Shown here in pieces: positions 49,090 to 59,200 of a DNA stretch of 64,000 nucleotides (position 1 is the first letter of the stretch; each line of letters starts with the position of its first letter). A program made the translations under genes and the position numbers. Origin of the DNA: Pseudonocardia kujensis (GTDB lineage: Bacteria > Actinomycetota > Actinomycetes > Mycobacteriales > Pseudonocardiaceae); NCBI RefSeq assembly GCF_021283305.1, contig NZ_JAJSOK010000015.1, forward strand, positions 62,001-126,000. The letters run 5' to 3'. The notes beneath the pieces were generated by a model. That model had not been told where the DNA came from and ran no database searches. It worked only from the letters and a program-made list of their open reading frames with translations.

Positions 49090-49836
49090 GTGTACAGGGT
49101 CTTCGAGTCGCTCGACGCACTGGTGACGGTGGTGGAGGAGGCGCGGGGCGTCCCCATGACCGCCAACTGCGTGGTGCCGCGCGGTGACGTCCTCGACCTC
49201 CTCGACGACCTCCGCGAGGCGGTCCCGGGCGAGCTCGACGACGCGCAGGATGTCCTCGACCGGCGCGACGAGATCGTCGGCGAGGCGGAACGGGAGGCCG
49301 AGGAGACCCGGACCGCCGCGTCGACCGAGGCCGAGGAGATGCTCGCCGAGGCCCGCGCCGAGGCCGAACGGCTGGTGGCCGAGGCCCGCGAGGAGGCCGA
49401 GCGCACCCTGGCCGACGCCCGGCACGAGGCCGACACGATGATCGCGCACGGTCGGCAGGAGTACGAGGAGCTCACCGAGCGGGCCCGGCACGACGCCGAC
49501 CGGCTCGCCGAGGCCGGCCGCGCCACCCACGACCGGTACGTCGCCGACGGGCAGGCCGAGCAGGCCCGCCTGGTGTCCGGCACCGAGGTGGTCCGGGCGG
49601 CGCACACCGAGGCGGCGCGGATCGTCGACGCCGCCGACGGCGAGGCCGACCGGCTCCGCCGCGAGTGCGACGGCTACGTCGACGCCAAGCTCGCCGAGTT
49701 CGAGGACACCCTCACCAAGGCGCTGCGGACCGTCAGCCGGGGCCGCAGCCAGCTGTGGAAGGGCGGCTCGCCCAACGGCACCCCGGCCACCGCCCTGCAC
49801 GGGCGCACCGGGACGGGGATGGACCTGATCGACTGA
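49090..49836 (+). CDS. sepIVA: DivIVA-like septum protein SepIVA
   Basis: The 248-residue protein starts VYRVFESLDALVTVVEEARG, PMTANCVVPRGDVLDLLDDL, then a long Glu/Ala/Arg-rich coiled coil (about residues 50-200) and a short tail. This is the form of mycobacterial SepIVA (Rv2927c), which is needed for septum formation and lies near the DUF177 and rnc genes there too. It should act at the division site as a coiled-coil scaffold. The GTG 49090 start keeps the conserved YRVFE opening. Confidence 0.88.
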   Translation: MYRVFESLDALVTVVEEARGVPMTANCVVPRGDVLDLLDDLREAVPGELDDAQDVLDRRDEIVGEAEREAEETRTAASTEAEEMLAEARAEAERLVAEAREEAERTLADARHEADTMIAHGRQEYEELTERARHDADRLAEAGRATHDRYVADGQAEQARLVSGTEVVRAAHTEAARIVDAADGEADRLRRECDGYVDAKLAEFEDTLTKALRTVSRGRSQLWKGGSPNGTPATALHGRTGTGMDLID

Positions 49837-49980
49837 CCGCCGGCTTGGCCGGGCCGGGTCCGTGGGTCGGGCCGTGCGGACGGGCTTCGGCGACGGTGGT
49901 CGTCGGTTGCCGGCGCTGAGGCGCCTTCGTCAGAGATCCACCATTCGGTCATTCTGCGCAACGCGCTGTGCCGGACGGAC

Positions 49981-49986
49981 TACGCT
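49981..49986 (+). promoter_or_regulatory. candidate leaderless -10 box
   Basis: TACGCT (TANNNT) ends 6 nt before the ATG at 49993 and no Shine-Dalgarno is present. The gap after sepIVA (49837-49980) shows nothing else. Confidence 0.5.
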
Positions 49987-49992
49987 GCGCGC

Positions 49993-51120
49993 ATGGCCCG
50001 CCACGACGAGCCGGATCCGGCGACCTGGTGGGAGCGGTACGGCCACCGCCTGCACGGCGAGCCGACGCGGTCGGGTGAGAGGGAGACGACGGTGGTGGAC
50101 GACGGGTCGGTGCGCACGGCACATCCCCAGCGGCAGGGCGGCGAGTGGTTCAGCGACGCCGGCCCGGCCGTCGGCGCGGAACCGGCAGGTCGTGGGCCGA
50201 CCCACCTGCGCGCCTTCGACCCGGACTCGCTCGTCCGCGCCCGCGGCCCGGTGCCCGACCGGGGTTGGCGCAGGATCCTGCACGCCGCCTCCCTGGGCCG
50301 GATCGACCCGGGGCCGAGCGCCGCGCAGCTCGCCGCGCAGGACCGGCTCGCGCGGGTGCGCAGCCACCTCGCCGGGACGCACCGGGTGGCGGTGACCTCG
50401 CTGAAGGGCGGGGTCGGCAAGACGACGGTCACCGCCTGCCTGGGGCTCGCCCTGGCGGAACACCGCGGCGACCGCATCCTCGCGCTCGACGCCAACCCCG
50501 ACGCCGGCACGCTCGCCGACCGGCTGACCGGGCACAGCGACCGCACCGTCCGGGACCTGCTCGACGACCTCGCCGCCGTCGACTCCTGGACCGCCGTCTC
50601 GCGCTACACCAGCCTGGCCGGCCGGCTGCAGGTCCTCGCCTCCGAGCAGGACCCGGCGGCGGGCGAGGCCTTCACCCGGGACGAGTACCTGCGGATCGAC
50701 GCGGCGCTCGCCCGGTACTTCAGCGTCATGCTCACCGACTCCGGCACCGGGATGGTCCACTCGGCGATGGCCGGGACCCTCGACGTCGCCGACTCGCTTG
50801 TCGTCGTCGGGGCGCCGACGGTCGACGGGGCCGGGCGGGCCAGCAAGACCCTCGACTGGCTCGTGGCCCACGGGCACGGGCGGCTCGTCGCCGACGCGGT
50901 GGTGGTCCTCGTCGGGCGCGCCGCCCGGGAGATCGACGCACCGGCGCTGCGCGAGCACTTCGCCGGCCGCTGCCGGGCGGTGGTCGAGGTGCCGCACGAT
51001 CCGCACCTCGCCACGGGCGGGCGGATCGACCCGGGCCGGCTGCGCCCGGCCACGCGGGAGGCCTTCCTGGAGCTCGCCGCCTCCGTCGCCGAGGCCTTCC
51101 CGGCCCACGTGCGGCGCTGA
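49993..51120 (+). CDS. MinD/ParA-like ATPase with N-terminal extension
   Basis: The 375-residue protein has a polar, probably flexible N-terminus (1-130) and a ParA/MinD-type domain. The deviant Walker A is VAVTSLKGGVGKTTVTACLG (about residues 132-151), followed by LALDANPDAGTLADRLTG and VMLTDSGTGMVHSAMAGTL. Such proteins are found in actinobacteria beside type VII secretion or cell-envelope genes, as spatial regulators. Here the neighbours are sepIVA and the DUF177-rpmF-rnc block. The ATG seems to be leaderless. A six-unit 22-bp repeat array follows. Confidence 0.87.
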   Translation: MARHDEPDPATWWERYGHRLHGEPTRSGERETTVVDDGSVRTAHPQRQGGEWFSDAGPAVGAEPAGRGPTHLRAFDPDSLVRARGPVPDRGWRRILHAASLGRIDPGPSAAQLAAQDRLARVRSHLAGTHRVAVTSLKGGVGKTTVTACLGLALAEHRGDRILALDANPDAGTLADRLTGHSDRTVRDLLDDLAAVDSWTAVSRYTSLAGRLQVLASEQDPAAGEAFTRDEYLRIDAALARYFSVMLTDSGTGMVHSAMAGTLDVADSLVVVGAPTVDGAGRASKTLDWLVAHGHGRLVADAVVVLVGRAAREIDAPALREHFAGRCRAVVEVPHDPHLATGGRIDPGRLRPATREAFLELAASVAEAFPAHVRR

Positions 51121-51166
51121 GCGGAGGGCGGCGCCACCGCCCGTCGCCCGGGATCGCCGTCTCGAG

Positions 51167-51298
51167 GACCCGGAACTGCCGACTCGCGTTACCAGAACTG
51201 CCGACTCGCGCTGCTGGAACTGCCGACTCGCGCTGCTGGAACTGCCGACTCGCGCTGCCGGAACTGCCGACTCGCGTTGCCGGAACTGCCGACTCGCG
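51167..51298 (-). repeat. 22-bp tandem repeat array, six units
   Basis: Six exact 22-bp units, ending at 51188, 51210, 51232, 51254, 51276 and 51298; read on the minus strand each is CGCGAGTCGGCAGTTCCGG plus a variable joint. It is the same family as at 16305 and 43188 but in the other orientation. It fills the 238-bp gap between the ParA-like gene and the DUF177 gene. Confidence 0.92.
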
Positions 51299-51358
51299 GT
51301 GGGAGGGCGGGTCGCGTTGGACGGGGCCCGGCGAACTGCGCGTATCCTCGCGCGAGTC

Positions 51359-51943
51359 ATGAGCACGAACCGCGCCCCCGAACCCCGCCCCGAGACCAGC
51401 CCCTGGGTGTTCTCCACCCGCGAGATGGGCCGTCGCCCGGGCACCATGCGCAGCGTCACCCGGACGGTCCCCGGACCGGGTGCCGAGCGTGCCGACGAGG
51501 CGATCGGCCTGGTCGGAGTCCTCGCCGTGCCGCCGGGCAGCCCCGTCGAGCTGGACCTGCGCCTGGAGTCGGTGAGCGAGGGCGTCTACGTGTCCGGGAC
51601 CGCCGCCGCGCACCTGGAGGGCGAGTGCTCCCGGTGCCTCGACGAGCTCGCCGAGGACCTCGAGGTGCGCATCGAGGAGCTGTTCGCGTACCCGGACACC
51701 GTCACCGAGGAGACGACCGACGAGGACGAGATCCCGCGCGTCGTCGACGAGCGTGTGGACCTCGAGCAGACCGTGCGGGACGCGATCGTGCTGGAGCTCC
51801 CGCTGGCGCCGCTGTGCCGGGACGACTGCCCTGGCCTGTGCCCCGAGTGCGGCGGGAGGTGGGCCGATCTCGGGCCCGACCACCGGCATGAGACACTGGA
51901 TCCTCGGTGGGCCGCTCTGCGTGAGCGCCTGCCTTCCGACTGA
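51359..51943 (+). CDS. DUF177 (YceD-like) protein
   Basis: The 194-residue protein has WVFSTREMGRRPGTMRSVTR, then VYVSGTAAAHLEGECSRCLD with CxxC and LCRDDCPGLCPECGGRW as the C-terminal zinc-knuckle motif of DUF177. The family is linked by gene order to rpmF and to 23S rRNA accumulation in plants and bacteria, and the same order is seen here. A TATCCT box lies 10 nt before the ATG at 51359, so the leader is very short. Confidence 0.93.
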   Translation: MSTNRAPEPRPETSPWVFSTREMGRRPGTMRSVTRTVPGPGAERADEAIGLVGVLAVPPGSPVELDLRLESVSEGVYVSGTAAAHLEGECSRCLDELAEDLEVRIEELFAYPDTVTEETTDEDEIPRVVDERVDLEQTVRDAIVLELPLAPLCRDDCPGLCPECGGRWADLGPDHRHETLDPRWAALRERLPSD

Positions 51944-51994
51944 AGACGTTTCGATGTCGTAAGACCTCTCGAGCACAACCGTAGGAGATCTGCC

Positions 51995-52177
51995 GTGGCC
52001 GTACCCAAGCGCCGGATGTCGCGGTCCAACACGCGCTCTCGTCGGGCGCAGTGGAAGGCCACCGCGCCGACCCTCGTCGCCTGCAACAACCGCGCCTGTG
52101 GCGAGCTGAAGCCGCCGCACGTCGCCTGCCCCGTCTGCGGGCAGTACGACGGTCGTCAGGTCGTCCGTCCGGCCTGA
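51995..52177 (+). CDS. rpmF: ribosomal protein bL32
   Basis: The 60-residue protein starts [20 protein letters not shown] and has [20 protein letters not shown] with four Cys for zinc (C+ form). GTG 51995 has GTAGGAGAT upstream. It lies between the DUF177 gene and rnc. Confidence 0.97.
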   Translation: MAVPKRRMSRSNTRSRRAQWKATAPTLVACNNRACGELKPPHVACPVCGQYDGRQVVRPA

Positions 52178-52184
52178 CCAGCCG

Positions 52185-52919
52185 GTGGGTGACAAGAGCG
52201 TCACGGGGCCTCGCGAGGACCGCACCCCGCTGCTGGAGGCACTCGGCGTCGAGGTCGGCGCCGAGCTGCTCACCCTCGCCCTCACCCATCGCTCGTACGC
52301 GTACGAGCACGGTGGCCTGCCGACCAACGAGCGCCTGGAGTTCCTGGGCGACTCGGTGCTCGGCATCATCGTCACCGAGCGGCTCTACCGGGACCACCCG
52401 GAGCTGCCGGAGGGCCAGCTGGCCAAGCTGCGGGCGAGCGTGGTCAACATGCACGCGCTCGCGGGCGTGGCGGGCGGGCTGTCCGAGCACGGGCTGGGCG
52501 CCTACATCTATCTCGGCCGTGGTGAGGAGCTCACCGGCGGCCGGGAGAAGGCGAGCATCCTGGCCGACGCCACCGAGGCCCTGATCGGCGCCGTCTACCT
52601 GGAGCACGGGCTGGAGACCGCCCGTTCCCTGGTGCACCGGCTGTTCGACGAGCTGCTGCAGGGCGCCCCGCTGCTCGGCGCCGGCCTGGACTGGAAGACC
52701 AGCCTCCAGGAGCTCACGGCGTCGGAGGGGCTCGGTGTGCCGGAGTACCGGATCACCGAGGACGGCCCCGACCACCTCAAGACCTTCACGGCGACCGCGG
52801 TCGTCGGGGGGCGCGAGCTGGGCTCCGGGGACGGGCGCACCAAGAAGGAGGCCGAGCAGAAGGCCGCCGCGCTCGCCTGGCGCGCGATCACGGACGAGAC
52901 GGCCCGGGCCCGGCGTTGA
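52185..52919 (+). CDS. rnc: ribonuclease III
   Basis: The 244-residue protein has the RNase III signature [37 protein letters not shown] with the second acidic metal ligands, and a C-terminal double-stranded RNA-binding domain ([40 protein letters not shown]). It processes rRNA and other structured RNA. The GTG 52185 is 7 bp after rpmF. Confidence 0.97.
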   Translation: MGDKSVTGPREDRTPLLEALGVEVGAELLTLALTHRSYAYEHGGLPTNERLEFLGDSVLGIIVTERLYRDHPELPEGQLAKLRASVVNMHALAGVAGGLSEHGLGAYIYLGRGEELTGGREKASILADATEALIGAVYLEHGLETARSLVHRLFDELLQGAPLLGAGLDWKTSLQELTASEGLGVPEYRITEDGPDHLKTFTATAVVGGRELGSGDGRTKKEAEQKAAALAWRAITDETARARR

Positions 52920-52948
52920 GGGTCCGGCTGTGACGGGCCGGGGCTGAC

Positions 52949-53830
52949 GTGCCGGAGCTGCCCGAGGTCGAGGTGGTCCGGCGCGGTCTCGCCGACCACG
53001 TCCTCGACCGCACCCTCGCCGAGGTCACCGTGGCGCACCCGCGCGCGGTGCGCCGGCACCTCGCCGGCGGGGAGGACTTCGCGGCCCGGCTCAAGGGCCG
53101 CACGATCACCGCGGCCCGCCGCCGCGGCAAGTACCTCTGGCTGGAGCTCGACCCGGCCGGCCCGGGCGAGGACGCGATCCTCGCCCACCTCGGGATGAGC
53201 GGTCAGATGCTCGTCACCACCCCCGACCGGCCGGACGAGAAGCATCTCCGGATCCGGCTGCGGTTCGACGACGACGGCCCCGAGCTGCGGTTCGTCGACC
53301 AGCGGACGTTCGGTGGCCTGTCGGTCCACCCGCTCACCGAGGGGGCAGGCGGCGGGCTGCTGCCCGAGCCGATCGCGCACATCGGCCGCGACCCGATGGA
53401 CCCGCTGTTCTCGCTCGACGGCGCGGTGGCCGGCATGCGCCGCCGTCGCACGGAGATCAAGCGGGCGCTGCTCGACCAGACCGTCGTGTCCGGCATCGGC
53501 AACATCTACGCGGACGAGGCGCTGTGGCGGGCCCGGCTGCACGGCGCCCGGCCCACGGAGAAGCTCACGCGCGCACAGGGCGTCGCGGTGCTCGAGGCGG
53601 CGTCCGAGGTCATGGGCGAGGCCCTCGACCAGGGCGGCACGTCCTTCGACGCGCTGTACGTCAACGTCAACGGCGCCTCCGGCTACTTCGACCGCTCCCT
53701 GAACGTCTACGGGCGCACGGACGAGCCGTGCACGCGCTGCGGCACCCCGATCCGGCGCGAGGCGTTCATGAACCGCAGCTCCTTCTCCTGCCCGCGCTGC
53801 CAGCCGCGCCCCCGCTCCCCGAGGGCTTGA
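52949..53830 (+). CDS. mutM: formamidopyrimidine-DNA glycosylase
   Basis: The 293-residue protein starts [20 protein letters not shown], with Pro2 as the catalytic nucleophile after removal of the first residue. It has [14 protein letters not shown], the H2TH part [15 protein letters not shown], and the C-terminal zinc finger [20 protein letters not shown]. It removes oxidised purines such as 8-oxoG. It follows rnc directly, as in many actinobacteria. Confidence 0.97.
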   Translation: MPELPEVEVVRRGLADHVLDRTLAEVTVAHPRAVRRHLAGGEDFAARLKGRTITAARRRGKYLWLELDPAGPGEDAILAHLGMSGQMLVTTPDRPDEKHLRIRLRFDDDGPELRFVDQRTFGGLSVHPLTEGAGGGLLPEPIAHIGRDPMDPLFSLDGAVAGMRRRRTEIKRALLDQTVVSGIGNIYADEALWRARLHGARPTEKLTRAQGVAVLEAASEVMGEALDQGGTSFDALYVNVNGASGYFDRSLNVYGRTDEPCTRCGTPIRREAFMNRSSFSCPRCQPRPRSPRA

Positions 53831-53888
53831 CCCGGGTCCCCGAGGGGCGGAGGGTGGACGACCTCGCGAGCGACGAGGAGGGCGTGCC

Positions 53889-55295
53889 ATGGCGCAGCCG
53901 GTCACGGACCCGACGTTCTACCGCTCCGCCGCCGAGGCCGCGGCCGCCCCGCCCGAGCGCCTGGCGTACGTCGCGGCGTTCGACCGGTCGGCCGCCCGGC
54001 CCGACGCGATGGCCGTCGTCGACGTCGACCCGGAGGCAGCGAGCTACGGCCGGGTCGTCGGGTGGACGGACATGCCCGGCACCGGCGACGAGCTGCACCA
54101 CTTCGGCTGGAACGCCTGCTCCTCCGCGCTCGGGCACGCCGGGCACGACGGCGACCTGAGCCGGCGGTACCTGCTGGTCCCGGGCCTGCGGTCGTCGAAC
54201 GTCCACGTCCTCGACACGGTGCCCGACCCGCGCGCGCCGCGGGTGGTGCGGACCGTCACGGCCAAGGACCTGTCCGAGGCGGCCGGGTACTCGCGGCCGC
54301 ACACGCTGCACTGCGGGCCCGACGGCGTGTTCCTCACCTGCATCGGCGGACCGCAGGGCGACGCCGACGGGCCGGGCGGGGTGGCGCTGCTCGACCACTC
54401 GACGTTCGAGGTGGTCCGGGCCTGGGAGACCGACCGCGGGCCGCAGCGGCTGGCCTACGACGCGTGGTGGCACCTCAACCGCAACGTGCTGATCTCCAGC
54501 GAGTGGGGCCACCCGTCGATGATCGAGGACGGCCTGGTCCCCGAGCTGCTGCTCGGCAACGAGTACGGGCACGCGATCCACGTCTGGGACCTCGCCGCGG
54601 GCCGCCACCTGCAGCGCCTCGAGCTCGGCGCGCAGCACCAGATGGCGCTGGAGGTGCGCCCCTCGCACGACCCCGAGGCGACCTGGGGCTTCGTCGGCGT
54701 GGTGATCTCGACCGACGACCTGTCGGGGTCGATCTTCCGCTGGTTCCTCGACGGCGACGAGTGGCGCGTCGAGAAGGTGATCACCGTCCCGGCCGAGCCC
54801 GCCGACCCCGACGACCTCCCGCCGGCCCTGAAGCCGTTCTCCGCGGTGCCGCCGTTGATCACCGACATCGACCTCTCGGTCGACGACCGGTTCCTCTACG
54901 TCTCCTGCTGGGGCACCGGTGAGCTGAAGCAGTTCGACGTCACCGACCCGGCGAACCCCCGCGAGTCGGGGTCGATCCGGCTCGGCGGCATCGTCCGCCG
55001 GACCCCGCACCCGGCCGATCCCGACCGGCCGCTGGCCGGCGGGCCGCAGATGGTGGAGGTCAGCCGGGACGGCAGGCGGGTCTACTTCACCAACTCGCTC
55101 TACGGCGCGTGGGACGACCAGTTCTACCCCGACGGCGTGGGCGCGTGGATGGCGAAGGGCGACGTCGGCGCGGCGGGTGCGATGGCCCTCGACCCGCGGT
55201 TCTTCCCGCGCGGCGACGAGTTCCGGGGCCTGCGCGTGCACCAGGTCCGGCTGCAGGGCGGGGACGCCTCGTCGGACTCCTACTGCTACCGCTGA
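53889..55295 (+). CDS. selenium-binding protein SBP56 / methanethiol oxidase-like
   Basis: The 468-residue protein matches the SBP56 family: HHFGWNACSSALGHAGHDGD, RSSNVHVLDT, SRPHTLHCGPDGVFLTCIGG, LISSEWGHPSMIEDGLVPEL, DLSVDDRFLYVSCWGTGELK, with His residues spread around a beta-propeller. Bacterial members oxidise methanethiol to formaldehyde, H2S and H2O2; others only bind selenium or copper. The start at ATG 53889 has GAGGAGGGCG upstream. It ends 7 bp before the convergent lipoprotein gene. Confidence 0.9.
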   Translation: MAQPVTDPTFYRSAAEAAAAPPERLAYVAAFDRSAARPDAMAVVDVDPEAASYGRVVGWTDMPGTGDELHHFGWNACSSALGHAGHDGDLSRRYLLVPGLRSSNVHVLDTVPDPRAPRVVRTVTAKDLSEAAGYSRPHTLHCGPDGVFLTCIGGPQGDADGPGGVALLDHSTFEVVRAWETDRGPQRLAYDAWWHLNRNVLISSEWGHPSMIEDGLVPELLLGNEYGHAIHVWDLAAGRHLQRLELGAQHQMALEVRPSHDPEATWGFVGVVISTDDLSGSIFRWFLDGDEWRVEKVITVPAEPADPDDLPPALKPFSAVPPLITDIDLSVDDRFLYVSCWGTGELKQFDVTDPANPRESGSIRLGGIVRRTPHPADPDRPLAGGPQMVEVSRDGRRVYFTNSLYGAWDDQFYPDGVGAWMAKGDVGAAGAMALDPRFFPRGDEFRGLRVHQVRLQGGDASSDSYCYR

Positions 55296-55302
55296 GCGGC
55301 GG

Positions 55303-55827
55303 TCAGCCCGAGGTCACGTGCAGGACGGCCGCTCCGCCGCTCGCCTCCCGGACGTCGAACCGCAGGTCGTTCACGGCGATCTCGGCGCCGGCTCCCGCGG
55401 TGAGCCGGACCGAGGAGCTGCCGTCGGCGGTCGTGGTGCGGGTGCCGGTGCAGGCGCCGGAGCAGCGGGTGCTCACCCGCCCGCCGGGGACCACCGCGAC
55501 GAGCTCGACCCGGCCGGCGTCGACGGTCAGGACCCGGATCTCGGTGACCCCGCTGTCCGCCGTGAGCGGGATCGTCACGGGCCCGTCGACCCGGATCTCG
55601 CAGGACCCGTGCGCGCAGGCGGCCGGATCGTCCTGCGCGGGCGGGTCGGCCGGCGGTGCGGGCCGGGCGGGCCGGGCGGGCTCGGCCGCTGGTGCGGGTG
55701 GCGACGCCGTCGGCGTGGGTGCGGTGCACGCCGTCGCGAAGGACAGCGTGAAGGACAGCGCGAGGGCGAGCAGCACGGCCGGTGCTGTCCGGCCGCGCGG
55801 GGACGGGAGCGGGTGCAGCGGGCGCAT
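55303..55827 (-). CDS. secreted lipoprotein of unknown function
   Basis: The 174-residue protein has a signal peptide (basic MRPLHPLPSPRGR, hydrophobic AVLLALALSFTLSFATAC) with the lipobox Cys near residue 34. An Ala/Pro-rich spacer and a beta-rich domain follow, with two Cys pairs (AACAHGSC, STRCSGACTG). I recognise no family. ATG 55827 has GGAGGGG upstream. It is divergent from the lanthipeptide-type operon, 413 bp apart. Confidence 0.78.
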   Translation of the reverse strand: MRPLHPLPSPRGRTAPAVLLALALSFTLSFATACTAPTPTASPPAPAAEPARPARPAPPADPPAQDDPAACAHGSCEIRVDGPVTIPLTADSGVTEIRVLTVDAGRVELVAVVPGGRVSTRCSGACTGTRTTTADGSSSVRLTAGAGAEIAVNDLRFDVREASGGAAVLHVTSG

Positions 55828-56240
55828 GGTGCCCCTCCGTTCGCGGGTCGCGGCCGGTCACCGGGTCACGCCGGACGGGCCGGTACTGCACCGGACGGTC
55901 GGGGCGGAACGGGGGACGGGCGCGGACGCCGAGCAGTGCGCGTCGACGCGGCGAGGTCAGGGCCGGCGGCGCCGCTGACGGCGGCGTCGGCAGGGGAGAG
56001 TAGCGGCTCGCGGGCGACGAGGGGAGGCCCGGTGCGGCGTCCCCGCCCACCCACCGCGTCCGGCCGGACGCAATGCGTTGTTCTACGTATGGCGGCTGCG
56101 GCGCGACCCTGGTTAACGTCGTCGCCGTCTCCGGATCCGGCAGGCCCACCGCCGCCGACGACGGAGCTTCTCCACAGTCTTCACCGCCCCTGACTCCGGC
56201 GGGCCGACGATCTTCCGGCCGTGCGCGAGGGGGCGTATCC
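55828..56240. other. 413-bp gap before the lanthipeptide-type operon
   Basis: No gene is convincing here. An AT-richer island (about 56069-56120) contains ACGCAATGCGT, an 11-bp inverted repeat, and GGTTAACGTC; it is the best place for the operon promoter, but I cannot assign -35/-10 boxes. The reading frame of the synthetase is open upstream to 56073 but shows no conserved residues before 56241. Confidence 0.5.
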
Positions 56241-59200
56241 ATGGATGTCCACGGGGCAGGGCGAGCGCCGCTGGGGTGGCGCCGCGATGTGCCGCGCGAG
56301 CTCGGCGGCCGCGCCGCGCGGCTGTGGGCGCCCGAGTGCCCGGCGCTCGGGATGGCGCGGGTCGGCGCGGCGGCGCAGCCGTCCGTCCGGACCGAGCCGG
56401 CGGACCTGACGGCACTGGTCGCGGAGCTGCTGCCGGAGCCCGGCTGGACGCTGCACCGCGGCACCACCTGGTGCACCGCGACCCCGGCCGGGCGCCTCCC
56501 GCGCGACGCGGGCTGGAAGCTGCACCTCTCGGCGACGCCGCGCACGATCCGGGCCGTGCTGCGCGGGATCGTCCCGTGCCTGGCCGCACGGCGGGTCGCC
56601 TTCAAGTTCGCGCCCGACCTCGCCGCGGTGCGGCTGCTGGGCAGCCGCGAGTGCGACCGGGCGCAGGCGGGGAAGGTCGTCACCGTCTACCCCCGTGACG
56701 ACGAGGAGTTCGTGGCGCTGGCGGACGAGCTCGACGCGGCGACGCAGGGCCTGGCCGGGCCGCGCATCCTCTCCGACCGCGCCTACCGCACCGGCGGCCT
56801 CGTGCACTATCGCTACGGCGCCTTCGACAAGCCCGCGGAGCTGACCGCGGACGGCGTGTACCGCGGCGTGGTGGTGACGCCGGAGGGCCTGGCCGAGCCC
56901 GACCGGCGCGAGCCCCGCTACACCCCGCCGACCTGGGTCACGTGCCCGATTCCCCAGGTCGAGGAGGGAACGGCCGCCCCGCGGGCGGTCCTGCTCGGGG
57001 ACCGTTTCACCGTGCGTGCCGCGCTGCGGCACTCCACCAAGGGCGGCATCTACCTCGCCGACGACGCGGTGCTCGGCGGGACCGTCGTGGTGAAGCAGGG
57101 CCGCGCGCACGCCGAGGCGGACGAGTCCGGCCGCGACGCCCGCGACGCGATCCGTCACGAGGCGGAGATGGTGCGCCTGCTCGCCCCCACCGGGCTGGTG
57201 CCCCGACTGCTCACCACCTTCACCCAGGACGGCGACCGGTTCCTGGTGGAGGAGCACCTCGACCGCGCGCCGCTCCGGGCCTGGGTGGCCGCTCACTGCC
57301 GCCCCGGTCGGGGCGTCCCGGCCGACGCGGCCCTCGCGGTGGCCCGGCGCCTGGTCCTCCTGCTGGCGGAGGTGCACGGGCGCGGCGTGGTGCTGCGCGA
57401 CCTGAGCCCCACGAACGTCCTGGTCGACGCCGCGGGCCTGCCGGTCGTCGTCGACCTCGAGCTCGCCGCCGTCGCCGGGGCGCGCGCCCGGCGAGGCGGC
57501 ACCCCGGGCTACCGCGCCCCCGAGCACGACGGGCCCGGCCCCGAGCCCGTCGCCGCTCCCACCGAGGACCGGTACGCGCTGGGCTGCCTGTTCTTCCTGC
57601 TCGCCACCGGCAGCGACCCGCTGCTGCCCGCCGACCGCCCGGCCGGCGCCGCGCCGTCGGCGCCCCGCCTGCTCGCCTGGGTCGACGCCGTCGCCCGTGA
57701 CCACGAAGCGGCGCGGGCCCTGCGTCCGGCGATCACGGCCCTCCTCGCCGACGACCCGCGCGACCGGGCCCCGCTGTCCCGGGTGCAGCGACTGCTCGCG
57801 CCCGCCGCGGCCGCCGCCCCGGCCGTTCCGGGCGTGTCGGGCCCGCGGCGTCCGGCCCCGGACCGCGCCCGGCTGCTGCGCGACGGGCTCGACCACCTGC
57901 TCGCGACGATGACGCCCGACCGCACCGACCGCCTCTGGCCGGCCGGGCGTCGCGCGGCCTTCGACCCGGCGGCCGTGCAGCACGGCGCCGCAGGGGTGCT
58001 CGGCACGCTCACCGCCGCGCTGGCCGGTTCGGCGGACGCGCAGCGGGGCGAGCTGCGCGGCGCGGTGGCGACCGCGGCCGGCTGGCTGCGCCGGCGGGCG
58101 GCCGCGGAGCCCCGGCGGCTCCCCGGCCTGTACTTCGGCCGCTCCGGCACCGCCTGGGCGCTGCACGACGCGGGTGCCGCCCTCGGCGACCCGGAACTCG
58201 TCGCCGCCGGCGTGCAGATGGCGGCGGGTATCCCGATTCCCCGCCCGGTCAATCCCGACGTGACCCACGGGCTGGCCGGGGCCGGGCTGACGGCCCTGCA
58301 CCTGTGGGCGGCCACCGGGATCGACGCCCTGCGGGAGCGCGCCCGCCGATGCGCCGACGACCTGGTGGCCGCCGCCGAGCGGGACGGCGGCACGGTGCTC
58401 TGGTCGGTGCCGCCCGAGCTGGACTCCGAGCTCGCCGGGGTGCGGCACTACGGCTTCGCCCACGGCGCCGCGGGCATCGGCTACTTCCTGCTGGCGACCG
58501 GCGCGGCGACCGGCGACGGCCGGGCCACGGAGCTCGCTCTCGCCGCGGCGGACACCCTCTGCGACGCAGCGGTCCTCGACGACGGCGCCGCCTGGTGGCC
58601 GGAGGCTCCGGGCGGGCGGGAGCGCCTGGTGCACTGGTGCAACGGTTCGTCCGGCATCGGGACCTTCCTGCTCCGGGCCTGGCGGATCGCGGGCCGGGAG
58701 CGCTACGCCGAGCTGGCCGCGGCGGCCGCGGTCGCCGTGCACCGGGCACGATGGTTGTCCCTGCCCTCGGCCTGCCACGGTCTGGCGGGCAACGGGGAGT
58801 TCCTGCTCGACGCGGCCGCCCTGCTCGACGACCGCCGGCTGCGGGAGCGGGCGGAGGACCTCGCCGAGGCCGCGGCGCTGCGGCACTGCCGGCGCGAGGG
58901 CCGGCTGCTCGTCGCGGACGAGACGGGCGGCGACGTCGTCGTCGACGCCGGTACCGGCCTCGCCGGCGTGCTCCGCTTCCTGCTCCGGCTCGAGCGGGGC
59001 GGTGCCCGCGCCTGGATGGTCGACGAGGTGGTCGACCGGCCGCGACCGGCGATCTCCTCGACCGTCCCCACGCCGCCCGCTGCCCGCCCCCCGAAGCGCC
59101 TCGGCTTCCGGTTCTCCCTGTCCGGCCGCCACGGTGCGTGCCTGGTGGGCAGCGGGGGCCGGCACCAGGTGGAGGCGTGGTCGTTCGACCCGCCCCGACA

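Noticed and set aside
51167..51298. Possible CRISPR array
   Set aside because: Units are contiguous with no spacers, the period is 22 bp and no cas gene is present.
52291..52308. Perfect 18-bp palindrome GCTCGTACGCGTACGAGC inside rnc
   Set aside because: It encodes RSYAYE, which is conserved in RNase III, so codon choice explains it better than an operator.
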